Below, in pieces: positions 1 to 8,338 of a DNA stretch of 56,478 nucleotides (the stretch's first letter is position 1; each line of letters begins with the position of its first letter). The DNA lies in contig CAXMSE010000057.1 of the NCBI GenBank assembly GCA_964196195.1, positions 1-56,478 of the forward strand. Reading direction: 5' to 3'. Origin of the DNA: OFTM10 sp964196195 (lineage in GTDB: Bacteria; Actinomycetota; Acidimicrobiia; Acidimicrobiales; Aldehydirespiratoraceae). A program made the translations under genes and the position numbers. The notes beneath the pieces are model-generated. The model did not search any database and was not told the origin of the DNA. It worked only from the letters and a program-made list of their open reading frames with translations.

Positions 1-2246
1 TCGTCGCCAACCCCGCCCACCAGGATGGCGAGGCTGGCGGCTGAGCACTTCTGGCCGGCATGGCCGAAGGCCGACTGCACGAGGTCGTCCACCGCATGGT
101 CGATGTCGGCGTGTGGTGTTATCACGAGGGCGTTCTTGCCGCTGGTCTCCGCCAACAGGGTCATGTCGGGTCGCCACGAACGGAACAGGTGCGCCGTTTC
201 GATCGAGCCGGTGAGGATCACCGCGTCGGCACCGGTGACCAGGGCTCGGCCGATGTCGCTCTCGCTGGTGCGAACGAATTGCAGCACGTCTGGGGGGACG
301 CCGGCGGCATGGGCGGCTTCCACGATGATCTCGGCAGACCGCGCGGTTTTGCGCGCCGGTTTGAGGATCACCGCGTTGCCTGCGGCCAACGCCGCCATGG
401 TGCCGCCGGTGGGAATGGCGACCGGGAAATTCCAGGGGGGAATCACGGCCACCACGCCATGGGGCTCGAATGTCGCGCCTTCGATCGTCTCGAGCTCCGT
501 TCCCCGGTCGGCGTACCAGCGGGCGAAGTCGATCGCCTCGCTGATCTCGGGGTCGGCCTGGGCAAACGTCTTGAGTGCCTCATGGGCCATGGTGGAGAGC
601 AGCTCCCCGCGGCGCCTGTTGATCTCGTCGGCCGCAGCCCACAGGATCCGACGACGTTCGGCCGACCCGAGCCCACCCCACGAAGCTCGGCCGTTGCGAG
701 CCCGAGCCAGGCACTCGTCGATCCCTTCGGCCGTGGTGACGATCGGCGCTCGAACCGGGCTCGGCTCGAGGGTGCGGGCCTTCTCGAGCCATTCCTGGGT
801 CTCGGGCTGAGCCGGATCGGTGTCGGGGTGGTTGGCGAATCCCGCCCTGATCTCCGGCGTATGTCCCCGGCGGTGAGGGTCCGTCGAGAAGGTGTAGCGG
901 TCGGCCACGGCCTGACGGAAGCGGTCGGCCTCGACATTGAAATCGGGCTCGCCCGGTCGGAGGGCGAAAAGGTGACGCAGGAAGTTGTCGCCTGACGCGT
1001 TCTCATCGAGGCGACGGATGAGATAGCTGATCGCCAGGTCGAAGTCGGCCGGCGCCACGATGGGTGTGTAGAGCAGGAGATCGTCGGTGGTGTCGTAGAC
1101 AGCCCGGGCGTGGGCTGGGGCCATGCCCTGGAGCATCTCGAAATCGACCCGATCGCTGACCCCGCGGTGCTCCATCAGCAGCTTGGCCCAGGCCACATCG
1201 AAGAGATTGTGGCTGGCCACGCCTACCCGCACGGCCGCGGCATGGTCGGGCGTGAGCGCCCAATCGATACACCGCTTGTAGTTGGCGTCGACCTCGGCCT
1301 TGGTGCCGTACGGAGCCTGCTCCCACCCGTGCATCGCCGCATCGACCTTCTCCATGGCGAGATTGGCCCCCTTTACGAGGCGCACCTTGATCGTGGCGCC
1401 GGACCGGTCGTGGCGAACCACCGCCCAGGTGGTCAGTCGCCTGAGCGCATCGAAGGAGTCCGGTAGATAGGCCTGGAGCACGATGCCGGCCTGGGCGGTG
1501 ACGAGGTCGGGTTCGTCGAGCACCTCCATGAAGGCCTGAAGAGTGAGGTGGAGGTCCTTGTACTCCTCCATGTCGACGTTCACGAAGGTCGGAGGCTCGG
1601 TGGCTGCGGCTTCGGTGCAGAGAATGCGGAGGCGATCCTTCACCCGGCGAAGCGAATCATCGAACGACCACAGGTCGATCTGGCTGGCGATCGAGGATGC
1701 CTTCACCGACACATAGCTGACGCCGGGATCGGCGATGAGAGCGAGCGTCCGCTCGAATCGCCGGGTCGCCTCGGCTTCACCGAGCACCGCTTCGCCGAGG
1801 ATGTTGATGTTGAGGGCGACGCCCTGCTTGCGTTTCTGAGCCATGTGGCGTTGGAGGGCGCGAGGGTCGGCATCCACCAGCAGGTGTCCGACCAGTTGGC
1901 GCAAACGCCGTCGGGCGATCGGCATCACCACGCGGGGCGCCAGTGGGGCGAGGCGGGCTCCGAGCCTCAGCAGGGTGCGGTCGACCCGGCCTACGAAACC
2001 GGGCAGATCGGCCTTGTTCACGAGCACGCTGAGCTGCTCGGCCGCGAGCCGATCATCGCTGTGACGCGCCACCCGATCGACGTACTTCATGGCGAAGTCG
2101 ACGCCCGCGGGCTCGTCGATGAGGGCGTGCAGTCGACTGACGGCGGCTCTCTCGGAGCGGGTCTCGTGCTCGCGGGCGGCATCGAGCCACTGGGCCACGA
2201 GATCGACGGCATCATCGACAAGGGTCTCGGGAGAAACGGTTGCCAT
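1..2246 (-). CDS. putA: Bifunctional proline dehydrogenase / P5C dehydrogenase (partial)
   Basis: Oxidises proline to pyrroline-5-carboxylate (FAD domain) and then to glutamate (NAD domain). Read on the minus strand from an ATG at 2246; the frame stays open for about 748 codons and leaves the window, so the C-terminus is missing. The proline dehydrogenase half occupies roughly residues 60-500, with RLVKGAN and YLIRRLDENAS. The aldehyde dehydrogenase half has PWNFPVAIP near residue 602, the catalytic-glutamate region LLAETSGKN near 695 and the nucleophile in GQKCSA at about Cys734. There is no N-terminal ribbon-helix-helix DNA-binding domain, so it is a plain two-domain PutA of the actinobacterial type. 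It is divergent from a PAS-AraC regulator 52 bp away, which is the obvious candidate regulator. It could also finish proline made by the aconitase X/cyclodeaminase genes near 17-20 kb. Confidence 0.93.
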   Translation of the reverse strand, partial: MATVSPETLVDDAVDLVAQWLDAAREHETRSERAAVSRLHALIDEPAGVDFAMKYVDRVARHSDDRLAAEQLSVLVNKADLPGFVGRVDRTLLRLGARLAPLAPRVVMPIARRRLRQLVGHLLVDADPRALQRHMAQKRKQGVALNINILGEAVLGEAEATRRFERTLALIADPGVSYVSVKASSIASQIDLWSFDDSLRRVKDRLRILCTEAAATEPPTFVNVDMEEYKDLHLTLQAFMEVLDEPDLVTAQAGIVLQAYLPDSFDALRRLTTWAVVRHDRSGATIKVRLVKGANLAMEKVDAAMHGWEQAPYGTKAEVDANYKRCIDWALTPDHAAAVRVGVASHNLFDVAWAKLLMEHRGVSDRVDFEMLQGMAPAHARAVYDTTDDLLLYTPIVAPADFDLAISYLIRRLDENASGDNFLRHLFALRPGEPDFNVEADRFRQAVADRYTFSTDPHRRGHTPEIRAGFANHPDTDPAQPETQEWLEKARTLEPSPVRAPIVTTAEGIDECLARARNGRASWGGLGSAERRRILWAAADEINRRRGELLSTMAHEALKTFAQADPEISEAIDFARWYADRGTELETIEGATFEPHGVVAVIPPWNFPVAIPTGGTMAALAAGNAVILKPARKTARSAEIIVEAAHAAGVPPDVLQFVRTSESDIGRALVTGADAVILTGSIETAHLFRSWRPDMTLLAETSGKNALVITPHADIDHAVDDLVQSAFGHAGQKCSAASLAILVGGVGD

Positions 2247-2262
2247 GGTCCCAGTGTCGGAT

Positions 2263-2295
2263 ATCGCGACGTATTCGTCTTGTACGATCGCGACG
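2263..2295. repeat. 9-bp direct repeat in the putA/regulator divergent promoter region
   Basis: ATCGCGACG occurs at 2263-2271 and again at 2287-2295, 24 bp start to start, inside the 52-bp gap between putA and the AraC-type gene. Paired direct repeats at about two helical turns are typical of AraC-family binding sites. A possible -10 (TACGAT, 2283-2288) lies between them, 10 nt before the regulator ATG. The operator role is inferred. Confidence 0.4.
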
Positions 2296-2298
2296 CGA

Positions 2299-3030
2299 AT
2301 GATGGAGTCAGAGAGCAAACTCGCAGCCTCGGATGCTGAATGGCAGCTGATCGGCCTTCTCGACGATCTGGTCAACGTCATGTTTTGCGCCAAGGACCTC
2401 GATGGCCGCTACATCGCGGTCAACGCGGCGTTCGTGCGTAGATCGGGAAGGCGCTCCAAGCGAGATGTACTGGGGCAGAGGGCAACCGACCTCTTTCCCG
2501 AGCCCCTGGCCGACCGCTACGAGGAGCAGGATCGCCTCGTCATGGGCAACGACGAGATCCTTCGCGACGAGCTCGAGCTGATCCGCAGGCCCGACGGCAC
2601 CATCGGCTGGTATCTCACGACCAAGCGCCCGATCCACGATGGCCAGGCCCGAGTGGTGGGCCTCGTATCGGTGAGTCGCGATCTCATAACCCCCGACGAG
2701 CGCGGGATTGCCATGGAGTCTCTCGACGCGATCGTCGGTGAGGTTCGCTCGCGGGTGGCCGAGCCGCCACCATCTGAGGAGCTGGCGCGGTTGGCGGATT
2801 GCTCGGTTGCCCAACTCGATCGCCGTATGAAGAAGGTGTTCGGGCTCACCACCTCTCAGTACGTGCTGAGGGCGAGGGTGGACCACGCGGCCGAGCTCTT
2901 GCATCGAACGACCGAATCGGTGGCGACGGTGGCTGCAGCCAGTGGTTTCTACGACCAGGCTGCGTTCACCAAGCAGTTCGTACGCCTGATCGGTGAGACT
3001 CCCACCCAGTTTCGAGCTGATCCCGCGTAA
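2299..3030 (+). CDS. PAS domain-containing AraC-family transcriptional regulator
   Basis: A 243-residue protein. Residues about 15-125 form a PAS sensor domain (VMFCAKDLDGRYIAVNAAF, then GTIGWYLTTKRPI and a VGLVSVSRDLT-like end). Residues about 150-243 form an AraC-type double helix-turn-helix, with QLDRRMKKVFGLTTSQYVLR and the conserved second motif VAAASGFYDQAAFTKQF followed by GETPTQFR. The open frame runs further upstream, but that part overlaps putA antisense; I chose the ATG at 2299 (2302 is equally possible) because the PAS domain starts right after it. Divergent from putA, so it probably regulates proline use and itself; the ligand is unknown. Confidence 0.85.
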   Translation: MMESESKLAASDAEWQLIGLLDDLVNVMFCAKDLDGRYIAVNAAFVRRSGRRSKRDVLGQRATDLFPEPLADRYEEQDRLVMGNDEILRDELELIRRPDGTIGWYLTTKRPIHDGQARVVGLVSVSRDLITPDERGIAMESLDAIVGEVRSRVAEPPPSEELARLADCSVAQLDRRMKKVFGLTTSQYVLRARVDHAAELLHRTTESVATVAAASGFYDQAAFTKQFVRLIGETPTQFRADPA

Positions 3031-3033
3031 CCA

Positions 3034-3049
3034 CTCTGGGTGGCCAGAG
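3034..3049 (+). terminator. Small hairpin after the AraC-type gene
   Basis: CTCTGG (3034-3039), loop GTGG, CCAGAG (3044-3049) form a perfect 6-bp stem four bases after the stop codon. There is no U-tract, so it may only be a weak terminator or a 3' stabilising hairpin. Confidence 0.35.
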
Positions 3050-3085
3050 AATGGCCCGCTGTCTCGCGATCGTGCATACGGCTCC

Positions 3086-3091
3086 TATACT
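3086..3091 (+). promoter_or_regulatory. Candidate -10 box of the amino acid importer operon
   Basis: TATACT lies 70 bp before the SBP start codon, in the only long non-coding stretch before this operon. No convincing -35 is visible 16-19 bp upstream, so the call rests on the near-consensus hexamer and its position. Confidence 0.35.
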
Positions 3092-3161
3092 CGCTTTCGA
3101 CAAGTCCGGCTCAGCGGTGTCGTCGTTTACCGCGCACAATCCCTATGGAGGGGAACTACCC

Positions 3162-4496
3162 ATGAAGTTTTCTCGCAAGCTCGTAATGCTGCTTGCCATC
3201 CTGCTTTCGTTCTCACTCATCGCCGCTGCATGTGGCGATGATGACGACACCGACGCTGGTGATGGCGATGATGCTGGTGATGATGCTGGTGATGATGCCG
3301 CCATGGCAGATTTCCTCGGCGATGGTTCGCTCGGCACGATCACGGTCGAACCCGGTGCTGAAGTCCAGATCCGGTCGCTCAACGTGATCACCGGCGATAA
3401 CGCGCCCCTCGGCATTCCCAACCAGCGCGGTGTCGAAGCGGCAGTGGCCGACTATGGCCCGATCCACGGCTTCGATGTCACCAGCGGCCAGGGTCTCGAC
3501 GACCTCTGCTCTGCTGATGGTGGTCAGGCTGCAGCCCAGACCATTGTCGCCGACGAGCAGATCGTCGGTGTCATCGGCACCTCGTGTTCGGGCGCAGCCA
3601 CCGCTGCTTCCCCGCTCATCAGTGAGGCCGGCATCGTGATGATCTCCGGATCCAACACCTCGCCGGCTCTCACCTCCGACCTTCAGGGCACCGCTGGCGA
3701 GAACTGGAACCCCGGTTACTACCGCACCGCCCACAACGACCTGTTCCAGGGCGCGGCCATGGCCGACTTCGTGTTCAACGATCTCGGATTGGCCACCGCG
3801 GCGGCGATCCACGACGGCGACCCCTACACCCAGGGCCTCGCTCAGGCCTTCTCGGATGCCTTCGAAGCACTTGGTGGCGAGATGACCGGGTTCACCGGCG
3901 TCAACAAGGAAGACACCGACATGGTCCCGGTTCTCACCGAGATCGCAGCCGGCTCTCCCGAGGCGATGTTCTTCCCGATCTTCCGGTCGGCGGGCGACTT
4001 CATCGCCGATCAGGCTCCCGGCGTGGCCGGCCTCGAGGACACCCAGCTCCTCGCCGCCGACGGCCTGTTGATCGATGGGTTCCTGGAGCTCGCCCAGTCT
4101 GAGGGTATGTACTTCTCGGGCCCCGACGTGCGCTTCGGTTCGAACCTCAACGAGAGCACCGGCAAGACCGCTGCTGGCGTATTGGCCGACTATGAAGCCG
4201 CCCACGGCGAGACGCCCACCGCACCGTTCTGGGGTCACTCCTACGACGCGACCGCCATGCTGCTCGACGCCATCTCCGCGGCTTCCCACGTAGACGGCGA
4301 CGGCAACCTCGTTATCGACAAGGCCGGCGTGCGCGAGCACCTCAACGGCATCCGTGGCTACAGCGGTGTGATCGGCATCATCAACTGTGACGACTTCGGC
4401 GACTGTGGTTCCCAGAAGATCACCGTCATCAAGCACGACAGCTCGGCCGACATCCAGGCGTCGAAGGACAACGTGGTCTTCGAATTCGCGCCCTGA
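3162..4496 (+). CDS. livK: Branched-chain-type amino acid ABC transporter substrate-binding lipoprotein
   Basis: Extracytoplasmic receptor of the importer encoded by the next four genes. It has 444 residues. The ATG at 3162 follows a GGAGGGG ribosome site. Residues 1-23 are a lipoprotein signal with lipobox LIAAAC (Cys24). An Asp/Gly/Ala linker follows at about 25-47, made from tandem GATGATGCTGGT-type units. The mature domain resembles type I periplasmic-binding (Leu/Ile/Val) receptors: VITGDNAPLGIPNQRGVEAAV, then VVGVIGTSCSGAATAASPLISEAGI and the hinge-region WGHSYDATAMLLDAI. The ligand cannot be read from sequence; proline, hydroxyproline or related compounds are plausible from context. 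Followed by a hairpin that may favour its expression over the membrane genes. Confidence 0.9.
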   Translation: MKFSRKLVMLLAILLSFSLIAAACGDDDDTDAGDGDDAGDDAGDDAAMADFLGDGSLGTITVEPGAEVQIRSLNVITGDNAPLGIPNQRGVEAAVADYGPIHGFDVTSGQGLDDLCSADGGQAAAQTIVADEQIVGVIGTSCSGAATAASPLISEAGIVMISGSNTSPALTSDLQGTAGENWNPGYYRTAHNDLFQGAAMADFVFNDLGLATAAAIHDGDPYTQGLAQAFSDAFEALGGEMTGFTGVNKEDTDMVPVLTEIAAGSPEAMFFPIFRSAGDFIADQAPGVAGLEDTQLLAADGLLIDGFLELAQSEGMYFSGPDVRFGSNLNESTGKTAAGVLADYEAAHGETPTAPFWGHSYDATAMLLDAISAASHVDGDGNLVIDKAGVREHLNGIRGYSGVIGIINCDDFGDCGSQKITVIKHDSSADIQASKDNVVFEFAP

Positions 4497-4526
4497 TCCA
4501 CGCGGCTCACAACTGAATCTGATTGG

Positions 4527-4562
4527 ACGGCCCCTGCTCCGGTAATGGTGAGCAGGGGCCGT
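4527..4562 (+). terminator. Strong hairpin between SBP and permease genes (partial terminator)
   Basis: ACGGCCCCTGCTC (4527-4539) pairs perfectly with GAGCAGGGGCCGT (4550-4562) around a 10-nt loop: a 13-bp stem 30 bp after the SBP stop. The U-tract is poor (TCGCGTTA). In receptor-first ABC operons such elements commonly make the receptor more abundant than the channel; that role is inferred here. Confidence 0.7.
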
Positions 4563-4605
4563 TCGCGTTACTGTGCGGCGTTCCGAAGTATGGGGGAGGG
4601 AAATT

Positions 4606-5730
4606 GTGACCACCGCGATGAAGGCCAAGGCGGCACCGCGCACCGGTGTCGACTGGTTTTTGCTGTTCATCAAGTCGGTGATGTTCTTCTTCATCATCAC
4701 CGGCATCATTTTGTTCACACTCCAGCAGATCGATCCGGGTAATCCGATCGCCAGCCGGCTCAACGACGATGCCACCGGCCTCACCGCCGACCAGTTCGAG
4801 GGCCTGGTCATTGCCGGATTGTCGCAGGGCGCCATGTACGGCCTGATTGCGCTGGGCTACTCGATGGTCTACGGCGTGCTCGGCTTCATCAATTTCGCCC
4901 ACGGCGAGGTGTTCATGGTGGGGGCCATGACCGGCATGATCACCTCCAACAAGCTCAACGACGCTGGGGCTTGGGAGAACAACTTCTTAGCTTCCATGCT
5001 GTTCGTAGTCTTGTTGTCGATCGTGGTGTCCACCCTCACCGCGGTGATAATGGAGAGGGTGGCCTACCGTCCGCTCCGAGGGTCACCCCGATTGATTCCC
5101 CTCATCACATCGATTGGTGTGTCCTTCTTCATCCAGAACGTGTCGGTGGTGCTTCTGGGCCCCGGGGCCAAGTCGTATCCCGTCCTGCCCGACTGGCTGG
5201 CGAAAAAACGCGACATCTGGTTCATCTCGATCGAGGGAACCCGCCTCTTGGTGATGTGTGTTGCCGCAGTTTCGATGGTGGGGCTCTGGTACCTGGTGGA
5301 GCGCACCAAGACGGGCAAGGCGATGCGGGCGGTGGCCGAGGACAAGGAGATCGCCTCCCTGATGGGCATCAATGTCAACCGCATCATCGTCACCACCTTT
5401 GCGGTGGGCGGGGCCATGGCCGGCGTGGCCGGGATCCTGTGGGGCATCATGTTCCGTTCGGTGACGCACACCACCGGCTTCCTGCCTGGTATCAAGGCCT
5501 TCAGCGCCGCCGTGGTGGGAGGAATCGGCAACCTCAACGGTGCCATGGCCGGTGGTCTCTCCCTCGGCAGCGCCGAGGCCGTAGCCCCCTTGGTGATCCT
5601 CGAGCCATGGGGGGTGAGCGGAGTGTCTCAGCTCCGCGACGCGGTGGCCTTCAGCGTTCTCATTCTGGTGCTCCTCGTGAAGCCCACCGGCCTGTTCGGT
5701 GAACGGCTCTCATCAGAGGACCGGACATGA
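4606..5730 (+). CDS. livH: Branched-chain amino acid ABC transporter permease LivH
   Basis: One of two channel subunits of the importer. The chosen GTG at 4606 follows a GGGGGAGGG ribosome site by 5 nt and gives 374 residues; in-frame starts at 4573 and 4618 are less well placed. The family hallmark begins near residue 70: GLSQGAMYGLIALGYSMVYG, then NFAHGEVFMVGA. The cytoplasmic coupling region is AVAEDKEIASLMGINVNRI, and the C-terminal helix run ends in KPTGLFGERL. An extra N-terminal membrane helix (about residues 15-40) precedes the core. The stop overlaps the start of livM (ATGA). Confidence 0.92.
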   Translation: MTTAMKAKAAPRTGVDWFLLFIKSVMFFFIITGIILFTLQQIDPGNPIASRLNDDATGLTADQFEGLVIAGLSQGAMYGLIALGYSMVYGVLGFINFAHGEVFMVGAMTGMITSNKLNDAGAWENNFLASMLFVVLLSIVVSTLTAVIMERVAYRPLRGSPRLIPLITSIGVSFFIQNVSVVLLGPGAKSYPVLPDWLAKKRDIWFISIEGTRLLVMCVAAVSMVGLWYLVERTKTGKAMRAVAEDKEIASLMGINVNRIIVTTFAVGGAMAGVAGILWGIMFRSVTHTTGFLPGIKAFSAAVVGGIGNLNGAMAGGLSLGSAEAVAPLVILEPWGVSGVSQLRDAVAFSVLILVLLVKPTGLFGERLSSEDRT

Positions 5731-7547
5731 CCGACACCGTCACAGCCGCCCCCGCCCGGGGGATCCTCGACCAGGACTGGCGCAAGATCCTCAACTACGG
5801 CCTGCTTCTCGCCCTGGCCGAGGTGTTCATCGCGCTGGCCAATATGCCGGTGGCCCTCGACGACTTTGTCCTGATCGAGCCAATCCTCAGCCTCGGCTAT
5901 ATGTCTCTGTTGTGGCTGCCGCTGATTCTCGGCTTCAGCATCGGCAGCGAGAAAGTGTTGGAGGGCATTACCGTCCACGCCAAGGGTCTCCGCGAGGTGG
6001 TGGCAGGGGCCTGTGTGGGGCTCATCGGCGGTGCCAGCCTCAGCCTCCTCACCGTGCTGATCGACAATTTCAACCTGCGCGACCCGCTCGTCAACTGGAG
6101 CCCCCAACTCCTCGATCTGCTGGGCTTCGACCAGGGCGTCGGTTTCGGGGTCGGGATCTGGTTGGCGATCGGTGGTGGGCTTGGTCTGTTGGGTGGCGCA
6201 ATGCACCTGATCACACCCGTCGCCCGGCGCGTGGTGGCCACGATGGCCCTTGCCGTGGTGTTCGTGGCCGTGCTCGAGTCGATCCTCAGCGATCTCTCCG
6301 AGGATCTCTTCCTCGAGTGGCTGGTCGACTGGGTCTACTTCATCCGCGGTGGTGTCACCATCCACGGATCCGTCGCCGTGGCCCTACTGGCCGGCGCCTA
6401 CGCGCTGTGGGGAAGCAGGGCGGTCAAGGGGGCCAAGGCGTCATATCAGGCCCTCGAGGGCATCGAGCGTAAGCAGGCCAACAAGATCGGCCTAGCCGGG
6501 GTGGTGCTGCTCACGATCCTCATGCCGCTCGTCCTCGGCAAGATCACCAACGAATTGCTCGCCAATGTCGGCCTCTTCCTCCTCCTGGCGTTGGGCCTCA
6601 ACATCGTCATCGGCCTCGCTGGCATCCTCGACCTCGGCTATGTGGCCTTCTTCGCGGTGGGTGGCTACACCACTGCCATCCTCACATCTCCCAACCGCGG
6701 CGACTCCTGGCCGGACTGGCTTCCCCAGCTCTGGTGGGTCGTGGCTCTCATGGTTGTGGTCGTGCTCGCCGGCCTCACCGGGCTTTTCATCGGTGCTCCC
6801 GTCATTCGAATGCGCGGCGACTATCTGGCCATCGTCACCCTCGGATTCGGCGAAATCATCAGGCTCCTGTTTCTCTCGGACTGGCTCGGAGGGTACACAG
6901 GTGGTGCTCAAGGGGTCACCAACGTTCCGGGGGTGCAGGTGTTCGGTCTCGCCACTGTGCGAGGCACCGACCCGCGGGCGGTTTTCTACCTGGTTGCCTT
7001 CTTCTGCGCGATCGCGATCTACATATCGTGGCGCTTGGAGAAGTCGCGCATCGGCCGGGCCTGGATGGCGGTGAGAGAGGACGAATCCGTGGCCGAGGCG
7101 ATGGGCATCAACACGGTCAACGTCAAGCTTTTGGCGTTCGTGGTGGGAGCTGTGCTGGCCTCCTTCTCGGGAGCGATCTTCGCCGCCAAGGTGGGATCGG
7201 TGTTCCCCTCCAGCTTCATCATCCTGGTGTCGATCGTGATCCTCATCGTGGTGATCGTCGGCGGTATGGGCAATATTTTCGGCGTCATCGCCGGGTCGGC
7301 GGTTCTGATCGGTGTACTCGGCGGACCCAGACAGCCGGGCCTGCTCCAGGAGTTCTCCGAATTCAAACTCCTGATCTACGGTGCCCTGCTCGTCTGGATG
7401 ATGCTGAAGCGGCCCGAGGGACTCATTCCCAACGTCCGCCGCACCCGTGAGTTGCACCAGGATGAGTTCCTCCAGGATGCCTGGCTCAAGGGCCAGATCG
7501 ATGAAGGCGACGAAGGCGGCGACGGGGGAGAGGTGGCCCCGGCATGA
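5727..7547 (+). CDS. livM: Branched-chain amino acid ABC transporter permease LivM with long N-terminal membrane extension
   Basis: The second channel subunit, 606 residues, longer than the usual LivM of roughly 300-430. The recognisable LivM core begins around residue 250: LANVGLFLLLALGLNIVIGL, then DLGYVAFFAVGGYTTAIL, and the coupling segment MAVREDESVAEAMGINTVNVKL. It ends in GLIPNVRRTRELHQDEF and an acidic tail. Residues 1-240 contain several additional hydrophobic segments of no family I can name. Overlaps livH and livG by 4 nt on each side (ATGA), so it is translationally coupled within the operon. Confidence 0.9.
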   Translation: MTDTVTAAPARGILDQDWRKILNYGLLLALAEVFIALANMPVALDDFVLIEPILSLGYMSLLWLPLILGFSIGSEKVLEGITVHAKGLREVVAGACVGLIGGASLSLLTVLIDNFNLRDPLVNWSPQLLDLLGFDQGVGFGVGIWLAIGGGLGLLGGAMHLITPVARRVVATMALAVVFVAVLESILSDLSEDLFLEWLVDWVYFIRGGVTIHGSVAVALLAGAYALWGSRAVKGAKASYQALEGIERKQANKIGLAGVVLLTILMPLVLGKITNELLANVGLFLLLALGLNIVIGLAGILDLGYVAFFAVGGYTTAILTSPNRGDSWPDWLPQLWWVVALMVVVVLAGLTGLFIGAPVIRMRGDYLAIVTLGFGEIIRLLFLSDWLGGYTGGAQGVTNVPGVQVFGLATVRGTDPRAVFYLVAFFCAIAIYISWRLEKSRIGRAWMAVREDESVAEAMGINTVNVKLLAFVVGAVLASFSGAIFAAKVGSVFPSSFIILVSIVILIVVIVGGMGNIFGVIAGSAVLIGVLGGPRQPGLLQEFSEFKLLIYGALLVWMMLKRPEGLIPNVRRTRELHQDEFLQDAWLKGQIDEGDEGGDGGEVAPA

Positions 7548-8338
7548 GCGGCGAACGACTTCTGACCATCAACAACCTGAGCGTCACCTTCGGTGGTCTG
7601 CACGCCCTGCGTGATCTCGATTTCCATGTCGATGAGGGCGAGATCGTTTCGGTGATCGGCCCCAACGGCGCCGGCAAGACCACCTTCTTCAACATGATCT
7701 CGGGCATGGTGACGCCAACTGCTGGAGAGATCATCTTCCAGGACCAGTCCCTGGTGGGCCTCGACCCCAACCAGGTCACGGCGCGAGGCATCGCCCGCAC
7801 CTTTCAGAATGTGCGCCTGTTCGCCAACATGACGATCCTCGAGAACGTCATGGTCGCCCAGCACTGCCGCACCAAGCAGGGCCTGTGGGGAGCCCTCTTC
7901 CAGACTCCGGGGTTCAAGCGCGAAGAGCAAGAGATCCGGGAGTGGGGTGAGAAGGTCCTCGGCTTCTTCGGAACCCGCCTGGTGGGCTACCGCCTCGACC
8001 AACCGGCCTCAACGTTGTCCTACGCCAACCGTCGCCGGCTCGAGATCGCGCGGGCCATGGCCACCAAGCCGACGATCCTTCTTCTCGACGAGCCGGTGGC
8101 CGGCATGAACCCCATAGAGTCAGAAGAGCTCACCGGGCTCATCGGCAAGCTTCGCAGCGAGTGGGGTTTCACGATCGTCATGATCGAACACGACATGGGA
8201 GTGGTGCGCGACGTGTCTGACCGGGTGGTCGTGCTCGACCACGGCGAAACCATCGCCCAGGGTTCCTATGAGGAAGTGTCCACCAACCCCGATGTGATCG
8301 AGGCCTATCTGGGCCGACCCGCCGAGGAGGCGTCGTGA
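7544..8338 (+). CDS. livG: Branched-chain amino acid ABC transporter ATP-binding protein LivG
   Basis: ATPase subunit of the importer, 264 residues. Walker A is GPNGAGKTTFFN (about residues 38-49), the signature region is LSYANRRRLEIARAMA, Walker B is ILLLDEPVAGMNP, and the switch histidine is in MIEHDMGVV. The signature has LSYAN in place of canonical LSGGQ, as is normal for LivG (usually LSYGQ). The C-terminal tail ends in EAYLGR, characteristic of this family. Overlaps livM and livF by 4 nt. Confidence 0.94.
   Translation: MSGERLLTINNLSVTFGGLHALRDLDFHVDEGEIVSVIGPNGAGKTTFFNMISGMVTPTAGEIIFQDQSLVGLDPNQVTARGIARTFQNVRLFANMTILENVMVAQHCRTKQGLWGALFQTPGFKREEQEIREWGEKVLGFFGTRLVGYRLDQPASTLSYANRRRLEIARAMATKPTILLLDEPVAGMNPIESEELTGLIGKLRSEWGFTIVMIEHDMGVVRDVSDRVVVLDHGETIAQGSYEEVSTNPDVIEAYLGRPAEEAS

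Noticed and set aside
60..995. A 311-codon plus-strand open frame
   Set aside because: Antisense to the clearly recognisable PutA coding sequence; no motifs.
2089..2298. N-terminal extension of the PAS-AraC regulator
   Set aside because: The extra 70 residues lie antisense to the putA start and carry no domain; the PAS domain begins right after the ATG at 2299.
3236..3300. Tandem GATGATGCTGGT units as a functional DNA repeat
   Set aside because: They encode the acidic linker after the lipobox of the SBP, a common slippage-prone linker, and suggest no separate element.
3213..4835. A 540-codon open frame on the minus strand
   Set aside because: It is antisense to the SBP gene, which has a lipobox, family motifs and a ribosome site; the minus frame shows no protein family features and is a codon-bias shadow.
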